Source: Rothia sp. (in: high G+C Gram-positive bacteria) (GTDB lineage: Bacteria; Actinomycetota; Actinomycetes; Actinomycetales; Micrococcaceae). From it: DNA of 57,515 bases. The stretch lies in assembly GCF_030540545.1 (NCBI RefSeq), contig NZ_JAUNVZ010000006.1, forward strand, positions 113,814-171,328, written 5' to 3'. A program made the translations under genes and the position numbers. Of this stretch, positions 1 through 7,251 are shown one piece after another. The first letter of the stretch is position 1, and each line of letters opens with the position of its first letter. The notes below the pieces were generated by a model, which searched no databases, was not told where the DNA came from, and saw only the letters and a list, made by a program, of their open reading frames with translations.

Positions 1-763
1 ATGCTCCCCGTACACACGGGGATGAGCCGAGGCTCAGGCGGGCCTTACAGAGGCTGTGGGTATGCTCCCCGTACACACGGGGATGAGCCGATTGAGGGCT
101 TTGCGGAATGCTTCTTTGAACTATGCTCCCCGTACACACGGGGATGAGCCGCACAGCAGGCTAGCGTTGAGCATAATGCTCAGATGCTCCCCGTACACAC
201 GGGGATGAGCCGTGGCCGAATTCAACGGAGGCAGCAGCGTTGATATGCTCCCCGTACACACGGGGATGAGCCGAATGAGATCATGGCCGCGCGCCTGCCC
301 TCTTCATGCTCCCCGTACACACGGGGATGAGCCGCGTTCGCCAGGCTGAATACCGGCGGCAACTGCATGCTCCCCGTACACACGGGGATGAGCCGGCCAC
401 CGGTGCGGCTAATCGCTTTAGCCAGCTATGCTCCCCGTACACACGGGGATGAGCCGGGGTAGTCTTCAGCCATCTCGTCGGAAATGGTATGCTCCCCGTA
501 CACACGGGGATGAGCCGGATTACCGGGGCGTGTGGTATAAGCTGGGTTTATGCTCCCCGTACACACGGGGATGAGCCAGTCATCTATAACCTGGTGCGTA
601 TTATCTTCGGTATGCTCCCCGTACACACGGGGATGAGCCGTCGACCTCAGCAAGCGGTACAACTCGCTCACCAATGCTCCCCGCACCTGCGGGGGTGAAC
701 CCTATATTAGGGTTGGAACCTGAAGGTTCTCCACTTGTTCCCCGTATATATGGGGATGTTGCA
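1..763 (+). CRISPR. Type I-E CRISPR array, trailer end (open at left edge)
   Basis: A 29-bp repeat beginning ATGCTCCCCGTACACACGGG and ending GATGAGCCG recurs at 1, 62, 123, 184, 245, 306, 367, 428, 489, 550 and 612, with 32-33 bp spacers. The copy at 550 ends in A instead of G. Two diverged repeats follow at 674-702 and 735-763. The CCCC...GGGG stem and the GATGAGCCG end match the class that Cascade/Cas6e processes (type I-E; family knowledge). By analogy with E. coli the leader lies to the left and the diverged repeats form the old trailer end. The first repeat starts at base 1, so the array and any cas genes continue outside the window. Twelve spacers are complete. Several can be read as open protein-like frames, as expected for phage or plasmid origin, but their targets cannot be identified here. 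Confidence 0.97.
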
Positions 764-832
764 TACATAGTACATTGATACATGAGCCGATACCCAGAGA
801 GTAGCGTTTCTGGGATCGCTTGCGCGATCCTT

Positions 833-993
833 TTGCCTGGACTGAAGAGCATCGTCCCATGCGGGATCTAAAGGTCTGGTATGAATCCTGCAATCAGGCA
901 TAGGCTGGGGTTTTTTCTATCAGGCCTCGCAAGCTTCGGCCGGATAGAAAGCCGCAGTCTAGCCGGATTGTATAGGGGTCATCATCCCATGCG
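833..993. repeat. Partial copies of the 85-bp palindrome plus a 75-bp 'AGGCTG' hairpin
   Basis: 833-863 is a right half of the CGCATGGGA element (CTGAAGAGCATCGTCCCATG). 891-970 is a hairpin with arms near CAATCAGGCATAGGCTGGGG and GCCGCAGTCTAGCCGGATTG, the same family as 22877-22951 and 24785-24859. 976-993 is another right-half fragment. No coding signal is seen between the CRISPR trailer and the fic gene. Confidence 0.75.
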
Positions 994-1015
994 GAGTGCG
1001 GTCGGGGTGTGGAAA

Positions 1016-1798
1016 TTAGAAGAGATGACCCGGGAGGCGAGGGTAGCGGGGAAGCGGTTTTGCGTTCGTCAGGCGTGCAAAGAAGACTCGTAGATAACGC
1101 GAAGAATCAGAGCTGGCGGCGGTAGTGCCCCCCGGTGCATTGTCTAGAACCAGCGCATCCCTGAAATAATGGGCGCGGCGCACAAAAGGCTCAATATTCA
1201 CTTCAATACCCAACCAGCGCAGCAGCAGTACCGTAAAAAGAGCCGAAGTGCGCGTATTACCCTCACGGAATGGGTGCGCATGCCATACTCGGGACACAAA
1301 ACCGCGCGCCACAGCCACGCGATCAGCCGTCTCCAAAGCGAACCAGTCGACCGACACAGCAGACTCAAACTCGCCCGCAATTAGCCGCGGCAACTCCACC
1401 GCAGGAGCATACGCCACCGAAGCGCCACCGAGCACACGCTCCCGCTTCGCCAAATCAATAGAGCGAAAGGCGCCCGCACGAGAATCCTCCGGAATAAAAC
1501 CCTCAAAAAGATATTTATGTAAGCGCAGCAAAAACTCAGGAGATAGCTCAAACTCCAGAGGAGACTCGAATAATAATCTCGCTATACGAGTCGCCACAGT
1601 ATCCGCCTCACGCGCACGATACGATAGGCGATCACCGTAGTTCAAATGGTAATTGTGTAGAGCCTGAAAAATACTTTCAAAATTCAACTCCCCGGCACTA
1701 TGGCGCTTCGCCAGCGAGCGCATAAACCGAGTCACCTTCAAACCATCCGTCGCCTGCAGACCAAAAGCTACACGCCATACCATATCAATACTCGCCAT
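1016..1798 (-). CDS. Fic family protein (putative AMPylase or related)
   Basis: 260 aa. Fic enzymes transfer AMP or another phosphate-containing group to target hydroxyls. The catalytic loop HPFREGNTR is visible at residues 175-183 and fits HxFx(D/E)GNxR; the position usually occupied by glycine (GNGR) is threonine. The second arginine often seen further on (GNGRxxR) is absent (TRTSAL follows), as in some single-domain Fic proteins. An N-terminal helical region of about 85 residues precedes the core. I see no clear (S/T)xxxE(G/N) inhibitory motif and no small antitoxin ORF next to it, so its control is unknown. The gene lies alone between the CRISPR trailer and def. Target and toxicity are not predictable. 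The start ATG is the only good one at the 5' end. Confidence 0.85.
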   Translation of the reverse strand: MASIDMVWRVAFGLQATDGLKVTRFMRSLAKRHSAGELNFESIFQALHNYHLNYGDRLSYRAREADTVATRIARLLFESPLEFELSPEFLLRLHKYLFEGFIPEDSRAGAFRSIDLAKRERVLGGASVAYAPAVELPRLIAGEFESAVSVDWFALETADRVAVARGFVSRVWHAHPFREGNTRTSALFTVLLLRWLGIEVNIEPFVRRAHYFRDALVLDNAPGGTTAASSDSSRYLRVFFARLTNAKPLPRYPRLPGHLF

Positions 1799-1936
1799 GC
1801 TTCTATACTATCGGCGGTATGGGTGTGGGAGCCAATAACCCTGTGGAGAAAGGCGGCCACCTGCTGGTGGTGTCAGTGTGGGAGTATAAAATAGTGTAAG
1901 TGCCTAGAGAATCACCGCATACCTTTTGAATACTAC

Positions 1937-1970
1937 AAAACCCCCGCAGGGCAAGTACCTAGCGGGGGTT
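1937..1970 (-). terminator. Intrinsic terminator after def
   Basis: A perfect 9-bp stem AACCCCCGC / GCGGGGGTT encloses a 14-nt loop and is followed by TTTT on the minus strand, just past the def stop codon. Confidence 0.85.
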
Positions 1971-1984
1971 CGCACTATTACGAC

Positions 1985-2557
1985 TTAGTGACCAAAGGGA
2001 TCCGGGTCAATGCCGGGCATCCAGGATCGGCCGTCAAGATTCCAGCCCTCACGGCGGATAACCTTCTTAGCCTTCTTTGACCAGTGCTCATTCAGGCGGT
2101 TCACGTACAGTTTGCCGTCCAGGTGGTCGGTCTCGTGCTGCATGCAGCGTGCAAACCAGCCGGTTGCCTCAAAGCGCAGGGGGTTACCGTCAGCGTCGAA
2201 ACCGTTCACGGTTACCCATTCGGCGCGCTTGAGGGGGAAGCCATAGCCGGGGAAGGAGAGGCAGCCCTCTTCCTCCTCGTGCGGGTCGGGGTCGGCGGTG
2301 CTGATCTTACCCAGGGTCAGCACAGGGTTGATCACCACGCCACGCGCGGGCACGCCGTCTTCGTTGTCCATCTGGTAGGTGAAAATACGCAGACCGACAC
2401 CGATCTGGGGTGCTGCAAGACCCACGCCGTGGGCTGCGTCCATGGTTTCGTACATGTCCTCAATGAGCTGCTTGAGCTCATCGTTGAATTCGGTCACGGG
2501 CGCCGCGGGGCGGTGTAGTACCGGGTTGCCGTGAATAACAACAGGACGAATAGCCAT
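1985..2557 (-). CDS. def: Peptide deformylase
   Basis: 190 aa. Removes the N-formyl group from nascent proteins; a metalloenzyme. All three family motifs are present in order: GVGLAAPQIG (motif I), EEGCLSFPG with the metal-binding Cys (motif II), and QHETDHLDG (the HExxH motif III with catalytic Glu and two metal-binding His). Length and N-terminus (MAIRPVVIHGNPVLH) are typical of actinobacterial Def. It is transcribed alone and ends at a strong terminator. Nothing is unusual. Confidence 0.97.
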   Translation of the reverse strand: MAIRPVVIHGNPVLHRPAAPVTEFNDELKQLIEDMYETMDAAHGVGLAAPQIGVGLRIFTYQMDNEDGVPARGVVINPVLTLGKISTADPDPHEEEEGCLSFPGYGFPLKRAEWVTVNGFDADGNPLRFEATGWFARCMQHETDHLDGKLYVNRLNEHWSKKAKKVIRREGWNLDGRSWMPGIDPDPFGH

Positions 2558-2605
2558 GGTTTATCCTTTGCGACTAGGGGAGTATGCGGGTCAAATGGGT
2601 AAAAG

Positions 2606-2641
2606 AAAAGGTCGTTATAGCCTGTGCCATAACGACCTTTT
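2606..2641 (-). terminator. Intrinsic terminator after tRNA-His
   Basis: Stem AAAAGGTCGTTAT / ATAACGACCTTTT with a 10-nt loop lies 8 bp past the 3' end of tRNA-His on the minus strand and is followed by a T-rich tail. Confidence 0.85.
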
Positions 2642-2648
2642 CACTCGG

Positions 2649-2722
2649 GGTGATCGACGGGGGTTGAACCCGCGACCTCCTGGACCACAACCAGGCGCTC
2701 TGCCAACTGAGCTACGACCACC
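2649..2722 (-). tRNA. tRNA-His (GTG)
   Basis: 74 nt on the minus strand. The acceptor stem GTGGTCG pairs with CGATCAC, and the anticodon loop TTGTGGT carries GTG. The extra 5' G (G-1) opposite discriminator C73, specific for tRNA-His, is encoded. A standard D-arm (GCTCAGTTGGCAGAGC) and T-loop (GGTTCAACC) are present. CCA is not encoded. Confidence 0.97.
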
Positions 2723-2759
2723 ATGTGCCTTCAAGTTCCCTTGCTTGGCAACAGGTAAT

Positions 2760-2788
2760 ACTATACGGCAGTTTGGGAGGTGGTGCAA
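2760..2788 (-). promoter_or_regulatory. Promoter of tRNA-His
   Basis: On the minus strand TTGCAC and TATAGT are separated by exactly 17 bp and end 38 bp upstream of the tRNA. This is a near-consensus sigma-70-type promoter. Confidence 0.7.
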
Positions 2789-2830
2789 CTCGATAGCAGG
2801 TGACTCTGCTCACTTAGCTTATGTGGGTCT

Positions 2831-3472
2831 CTATGCTTCATCTCCGGGTAGTGCCTGACGCTCAGCACTGACCTGACGCGCAATAGCAGCCGCAGCGGTC
2901 GAATCCGGACCCTCGGGCACAAAAATAGCGCGACGATAATACTTCAGCTCATCAATAGAATCGCGAATATCGCCCAGCGCACGATGATTACCGGTCTTCG
3001 CCGGGGCAGCAAAACGAGCCGCCGGGAACCAGCGAGCCGCCAGCTCCTTAATCGTGGACACATCAATCACACGATAGTGCAGGTGCCCCATAACAGCCGG
3101 CATGTACTTCTCCAAGAAACGCTTATCCATGCCCACCGAATTACCGCCCAGCTGTGCCTTGCCCGAAACAGGCACGTACTTCTTCACATACGCCAGCACA
3201 GCCTCCTCAGCCTCAGCCATGGAGACGCCGTGGGGGATATCCTCCAGCAGACCGGAGGACTTATGCATATTGACCACAAAGTCATCCATATTTTCCAGGG
3301 CGCCTTCCGAGGCCTCGTCACCGGGCTTAATAACCAGCTGTACACCCTCACCCAAAATATTCAGGTCGGCGTCGGTGACCAGTACGCCCACCTCAACCAG
3401 GGCGTCACGGTTTACATCCAGACCGGTCATCTCGCAATCGATCCACACAATACGTTCACTAGAAATACTCAT
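2831..3472 (-). CDS. orn: Oligoribonuclease
   Basis: 213 aa. DEDDh 3'-5' exoribonuclease that degrades 2-5 nt RNAs at the end of mRNA turnover. ExoI is WIDCEMTGLD (Asp and Glu) near residue 10. The middle part carries NSVGMDKRFLEKYMP, then YRVIDVSTIKELAARWFP (ExoII) and HRALGDIRDSIDEL (ExoIII with the catalytic His and Asp). Length is normal, with a short charged tail. It is monocistronic, between tRNA-His and the divergent mannosyltransferase gene. Confidence 0.96.
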   Translation of the reverse strand: MSISSERIVWIDCEMTGLDVNRDALVEVGVLVTDADLNILGEGVQLVIKPGDEASEGALENMDDFVVNMHKSSGLLEDIPHGVSMAEAEEAVLAYVKKYVPVSGKAQLGGNSVGMDKRFLEKYMPAVMGHLHYRVIDVSTIKELAARWFPAARFAAPAKTGNHRALGDIRDSIDELKYYRRAIFVPEGPDSTAAAAIARQVSAERQALPGDEA

Positions 3473-3675
3473 GCTCCCACTCTACCGCCAAAAGCCCCCG
3501 TGCGCCCGCGACATAGCATCCGGCGGCACACAAACTCGCCCAATGCTTAAAGATTCAAGTACCACTCACGCCCGGTGGGATATGATAGTAAGGCACAAGC
3601 CCGCCCATACACCCCGTATCGCGCGGGCACACACGCCCCAACGCCGGTAGGCGACGCCCACGGAAAGGTCACGCA

Positions 3676-5373
3676 ATGCCCCAAGCACCCGCGCACCACG
3701 CCCCCAGCGCCGTCCCCGAACCAGAAGCCAAAGACCTCAAATCCGCACGCAGAGCAGCCCGCCGCGAAGACTACCGCAGCGGTCACCGCCTGCGCACCCT
3801 CATCGTCGGTACCCTAGCATCCCTGATGGTCACCTTCGGTTCCATTGGTGTGGGCTGGCTGCCGGAAGTAACCGTCTGGATGCGCTACGAATTCGTGCGT
3901 ACCATGCGCCTGGAAGTGCCCTGGGTCATCACCAGCATTGTGAGCATCTCCCTGGGTGCCATGATCCTCTGCCGCGAATGGCTGCGCATCTACCAGAAAT
4001 TCGACCGCTGGAACACCCCCGGCGCCATGCGATGGATGGCAGCCGTAGTCACCTGCTGGTCACTGCCGCAAGTCTTCGGGTTCATTCTCTTTAGCCGCGA
4101 CGTGTTCTCGTACTATGCCCAGGGCGTGGTCAGCGCTAACGGCCTGGACCCCTATGTGCACGGTGTTTCCTCCATTAATAACTACCTGCAAAAGGGCGCC
4201 GACACCATGTGGGCAGAGTCCCCACCGCCCTACGGCCCGGTCTTTATTAAACTCGAAGAGTTCATTGTCCGCATGGCTGACGGCAATATTGACCTGGGTA
4301 TTTTCTACTTCAAATTGCTAGCAGTCCTGAGCGTCATCGCGATCCTGTACTTCGTGGTCAAAATCGCGCAGCTGCAGGGTAACGACCCCGTACGCTCCCT
4401 ATGGCTGGTTGGCGCGAACCCGCTGTTCATGTTCGTGTACATCTCCAGCGCACACAATGACGCGCTCATGACCGCCTTTATGATCGCCGCCCTGTACGTG
4501 GCGCGCCGCTGGCGAAACCTCGCCGGAGGCATCGCCGGCGTGAGCCTGGTGGCACTCGGCGTCGCGGTCAAACCCCTGGCGCTGATTGTGCTGCCTTTCG
4601 TGGGTCTGCTCTGGGCGGGTAAGAAGCCCGGCTGGATCAAACTCTTTAGCATTTGGGCTCTATCCCTGGTGATTCTCATGGCTGAAATGGCTGCCATGGG
4701 TGCCGTTAGCGGCCTGGGATTTGGCTGGGTTAAGGCACTATCCACCACCACCGGCCAGTTCATTCTTTACACCCCGCTCGGTGCACTCCTGGGTATCAGC
4801 TGGATGTTCACCACCCCCGAAACCTTCAAAACCGTGGTGCAGCCCCTGGTTGAACTCTTCGGCAAACTCGTCGGCTTCGGCGGCGTGGTAGCCCTGGCGT
4901 TTATTGGACGTGACCGCGATATTATTCGCCGCGCCGGCATGGCAATCATCTGGATGCTCATCTGGAGCCCTATGATCCAATCCTGGTACCTGATGTGGGC
5001 CATTCCGATCTTCATGGCAACCGGCCTGCGTTCGCGAGCATGCCTGGTGTGGTACTTCTTCAGCACCCTGTTCTTTGTCGCTTATGCGGTGATTGACCAG
5101 TTGAATGTCTCTCCCTACCTGGAGAATTTCGATGGTCAAATGGGTCGCTTTATTGCAAGTATCGTCTGCTGTGTATACGTTGGCTACCTGATTCTGCTCG
5201 ACCCGGGCACCAATAGGCTGCTACGCGGAGGTATTCGTATCGCTGAGATTCGACGCACCTTCTGGCGACTGACCATTGCACTGGGTATTAGCGAGCCGGT
5301 GATTCGCTGGCGTCAGCGAGCCCGCGCTAAGAAGGCGTCACGTGCCGCTCTTAAGGCTGGGTCTGAGTCGTAG
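3676..5373 (+). CDS. Polyprenol-phosphomannose-dependent alpha-1,6-mannosyltransferase (MptB-like)
   Basis: 565 aa integral membrane protein with about a dozen hydrophobic segments, the layout of a GT-C glycosyltransferase. A basic N-terminal tail (RRAARRED) precedes the first helix. FSRDVFSYYAQG near residue 140 carries the acidic residue in the first outer loop expected for the catalytic site, and PPPYGP follows near 187. MptA/MptB enzymes extend the alpha-1,6-mannan of lipomannan or lipoglycans using polyprenyl-phosphate-mannose (family knowledge). The C-terminus is basic and cytoplasmic. The ATG has GGAAAGG upstream and an intrinsic terminator follows. The family is clear; which of the MptA/MptB steps it performs is inference. 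Confidence 0.82.
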   Translation: MPQAPAHHAPSAVPEPEAKDLKSARRAARREDYRSGHRLRTLIVGTLASLMVTFGSIGVGWLPEVTVWMRYEFVRTMRLEVPWVITSIVSISLGAMILCREWLRIYQKFDRWNTPGAMRWMAAVVTCWSLPQVFGFILFSRDVFSYYAQGVVSANGLDPYVHGVSSINNYLQKGADTMWAESPPPYGPVFIKLEEFIVRMADGNIDLGIFYFKLLAVLSVIAILYFVVKIAQLQGNDPVRSLWLVGANPLFMFVYISSAHNDALMTAFMIAALYVARRWRNLAGGIAGVSLVALGVAVKPLALIVLPFVGLLWAGKKPGWIKLFSIWALSLVILMAEMAAMGAVSGLGFGWVKALSTTTGQFILYTPLGALLGISWMFTTPETFKTVVQPLVELFGKLVGFGGVVALAFIGRDRDIIRRAGMAIIWMLIWSPMIQSWYLMWAIPIFMATGLRSRACLVWYFFSTLFFVAYAVIDQLNVSPYLENFDGQMGRFIASIVCCVYVGYLILLDPGTNRLLRGGIRIAEIRRTFWRLTIALGISEPVIRWRQRARAKKASRAALKAGSES

Positions 5374-5446
5374 GGTTGGTCTAGCTCGATACGGTTTAGC
5401 GCAGTGAAATCCCTAGTCAACGGCTAGATAATACCGTCCCATCTAA

Positions 5447-5481
5447 CAAAAGCCCCCGGCAGCCACGCCGGGGGCTTTTCG
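5447..5481 (+). terminator. Intrinsic terminator after the mannosyltransferase gene
   Basis: Stem AAAAGCCCCCGGC / (G)CCGGGGGCTTTT with a 6-7 nt loop; the U-tract is part of the 3' arm. Confidence 0.9.
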
Positions 5482-5537
5482 TAGGCTATACTGTTCATGC
5501 TCAACTCAGACACGCACTCTACGCCCGGGAGAACATA

Positions 5538-6431
5538 GTGGCATCACGCTCATCTAAGAACCAGAATATTGACCTCAAAGACCTGCAGAAACTCGCCAGC
5601 GCCGCACAGGGTGTTGCCGCGCAGGTTCCCTTTTTGCAGCGCAAACGTAACCTGTACATCCTGATCGCAATTGTTGTGGTTCTGCTGCTGGTTGTCGGCG
5701 TGATTTACATGGGTCAGCGTGGCACCGGCGGGTTTGGCTCCTCCCAGTCCAGCTCCAGTGCCGACGCGGACGAACCGAACGTCAAAACTGAGAGCATTGA
5801 CCAGGTCAAAAACCCCTATAAGGAGGTTGACCCCGCAACCGCGCTCGCACCGGATCTGGCGACCGTGAAGAAGGAACTCTCGGGTCTGCCGGTCAAGGCG
5901 AAGGCATCTAAGGAGGGCTACTCCCGTGAGCAGTTCGGCCTGGCGTGGGATGATGTGGATCAGAACGGTTGCGATACCCGTAACGATATTCTGCGCCGCG
6001 ATTTGACCGATGTTCGTTTCAAGGTGGGCACTCGCGCCTGCACCGTGATCACCGGCAAGCTCGCCGACCCGTACACCGGCAAGAATATTGAATTCAAGCG
6101 CGGTAAGAACACCTCCACCGCGGTTCAGATTGACCATATGGTGGCTCTGTCGGATGCGTGGCAGTCCGGTGCGCAGGAGATTAGCGAGGAGCAGCGCCGA
6201 GCCCTGGCGAACGACCCGGAGAACCTGGTGGCTGCTGACGGCCCGGCGAATATGCAGAAGTCCGACTCGGACGCCGCGAAGTGGCTGCCGTCGAATAAGT
6301 CCTACCAGTGCACCTACGTTGCACGTCAGGTGCACGTGAAGGCAAAGTACAAGCTGTGGGTGACTTCTGACGAGAAGAAGGCAATGGAGGGCGTGCTCAA
6401 TGGCTGCAAGTCTACCAATCCGGGTAAATAG
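5538..6431 (+). CDS. Membrane-anchored HNH nuclease-like protein (DUF1524 type)
   Basis: 297 aa, GTG start preceded by GGGAGAAC. A cytoplasmic basic segment is followed by one transmembrane helix (about 39-61), a Ser-rich spacer and an extracellular domain. The domain holds QIDHMVALSDAW (D199-H200, the DH of the HNH motif) and NDPENLVAADGPANMQKSD, typical of the DUF1524/GmrSD C-terminal fold found in many secreted actinobacterial HNH proteins. Two Cys pairs (NGCDTR/RACTV, YQCTY/NGCKS) suggest disulfides outside the cell. A role in extracellular DNA breakdown, for nutrients or DNA uptake, is inference. It stands alone, before tRNA-Arg. Confidence 0.82.
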   Translation: MASRSSKNQNIDLKDLQKLASAAQGVAAQVPFLQRKRNLYILIAIVVVLLLVVGVIYMGQRGTGGFGSSQSSSSADADEPNVKTESIDQVKNPYKEVDPATALAPDLATVKKELSGLPVKAKASKEGYSREQFGLAWDDVDQNGCDTRNDILRRDLTDVRFKVGTRACTVITGKLADPYTGKNIEFKRGKNTSTAVQIDHMVALSDAWQSGAQEISEEQRRALANDPENLVAADGPANMQKSDSDAAKWLPSNKSYQCTYVARQVHVKAKYKLWVTSDEKKAMEGVLNGCKSTNPGK

Positions 6432-6482
6432 CCTGTACCGAGTCTGAAACGGCTGATTTATTTGATACTCTAGTGTGTATCC

Positions 6483-6555
6483 GCCTCAGTAGCTCAGAGG
6501 ATAGAGCAGGAGCCTTCTAATCTCTTGGTCGGGGGTTCGATTCCCTCCTGGGGCG
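6483..6555 (+). tRNA. tRNA-Arg (TCT)
   Basis: 73 nt. Acceptor GCCTCAG pairs with CTGGGGC (one G-T pair), the D-arm is AGCTCAGAGGATAGAGC, the anticodon loop CTTCTAA carries TCT, and the T-arm is GGGGGTTCGATTCCCTC. Discriminator G. CCA is not encoded. Confidence 0.96.
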
Positions 6556-6560
6556 CGGTT

Positions 6561-6597
6561 GACCCGCTGTGACTTAGTCACGGCGGGTCTTCTTTGT
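6561..6597 (+). terminator. Intrinsic terminator of tRNA-Arg
   Basis: GACCCGC / GCGGGTC with an inner TGTGACT/AGTCACG pairing, followed by TTCTTTGTG. It lies directly after the tRNA. Confidence 0.8.
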
Positions 6598-6659
6598 GTC
6601 TAGGGATAGCTGGAGCAGGTGCCGTTGTCGTTTCTCTGCAGTCTGGGGTTCCGCTAGGG

Positions 6660-6712
6660 TTCTGGGGCGCGGTTGACCCGCTGTGTTTTTACACGGCGGG
6701 TCTTTTGTTTTG
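6660..6712 (+). repeat. Second copy of the tRNA-Arg 3' end and its terminator
   Basis: TTCTGGGGCGCGGTTGACCC at 6660 repeats the last bases of tRNA-Arg and the following bases (6548 onward) almost exactly, and continues into a second CGCTGTG...CGGCGGGTCTTTTG hairpin. The tRNA body is absent. It is either a leftover of a deleted tandem tRNA or an att-like duplication; see findings. Confidence 0.8.
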
Positions 6713-6728
6713 CGTACCTTCCCGCGTT

Positions 6729-6787
6729 GCGAATAGTATTTTTCGTCGCGAGGGGTGTCTTCCCTCGCGATGAAAAATACTATTCGC
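6729..6787. repeat. 59-bp palindrome, copy 1
   Basis: Arms GCGAATAGTATTTTTCGTCG and its complement, joined through CGAGGG...CCCTCG around an 8-nt centre; one mismatch between the arms. Same length and centre as 8543-8601 and 55784-55842. Confidence 0.9.
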
Positions 6788-6813
6788 GACGTGAAGGGGT
6801 ATGTCTGATATCC

Positions 6814-7087
6814 CGCATGGGATGAGCCTCTTTAGCCCAGGTAAGAAGCTTACGCAAGTGACCTCGGAAACGTTACTGCCTGGGGCTCGTCCCATGCGTG
6901 TACTGACAATCTGTGAGTGTAGATAGTGCTCATTGAGTCATGTAATACATTACTCAATAGACATTTTGTGCACTCACAGCCTGTCGATAAGTGTTATACG
7001 TTGCGCATGGGACGATGCAAGGGCGTTGCGCTTCAGGGCTCACTTGTGTCCCAGCCCTCCCGGATCTGAAGAGCATCATCCCATGCG
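6814..7087. repeat. Compound repeat block: 85-bp, 70-bp and 85-bp palindromes
   Basis: 6814-6898 and 7004-7087 are two copies of the element with outer arms CGCATGGGA(T/C)GA and TC(G/A)TCCCATGCG. Between them, 6911-6979 is a hairpin with arms CTGTGAG / CTCACAG and an inner ATTGAGT / ACTCAAT stem. The same 85+70 units form the arms around 23171-24463. No coding potential is seen; open frames here are repeat artefacts. Confidence 0.85.
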
Positions 7088-7251
7088 AGTCTTATACGCA
7101 TTCAACCGGAGCAGAAGCAAAATACCAGACAGCGGTTCAGAAATCATCTAGATACGTCGTAATCCTGCCTCAGAAACTCAGAATGTATGGATAATCGTAG
7201 CCTGTTAGACTGTATAGGTTATGACTGAAACACAGACTACTCGCAGGCGTT

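Noticed and set aside
281-698. Small frames with HPRVYGEH-type repeats
   Set aside because: They are translations of CRISPR repeats and spacers, not genes.
6660-6712. A second tRNA-Arg gene
   Set aside because: Only the last bases and the terminator are repeated; D-arm, anticodon and T-arm are absent.
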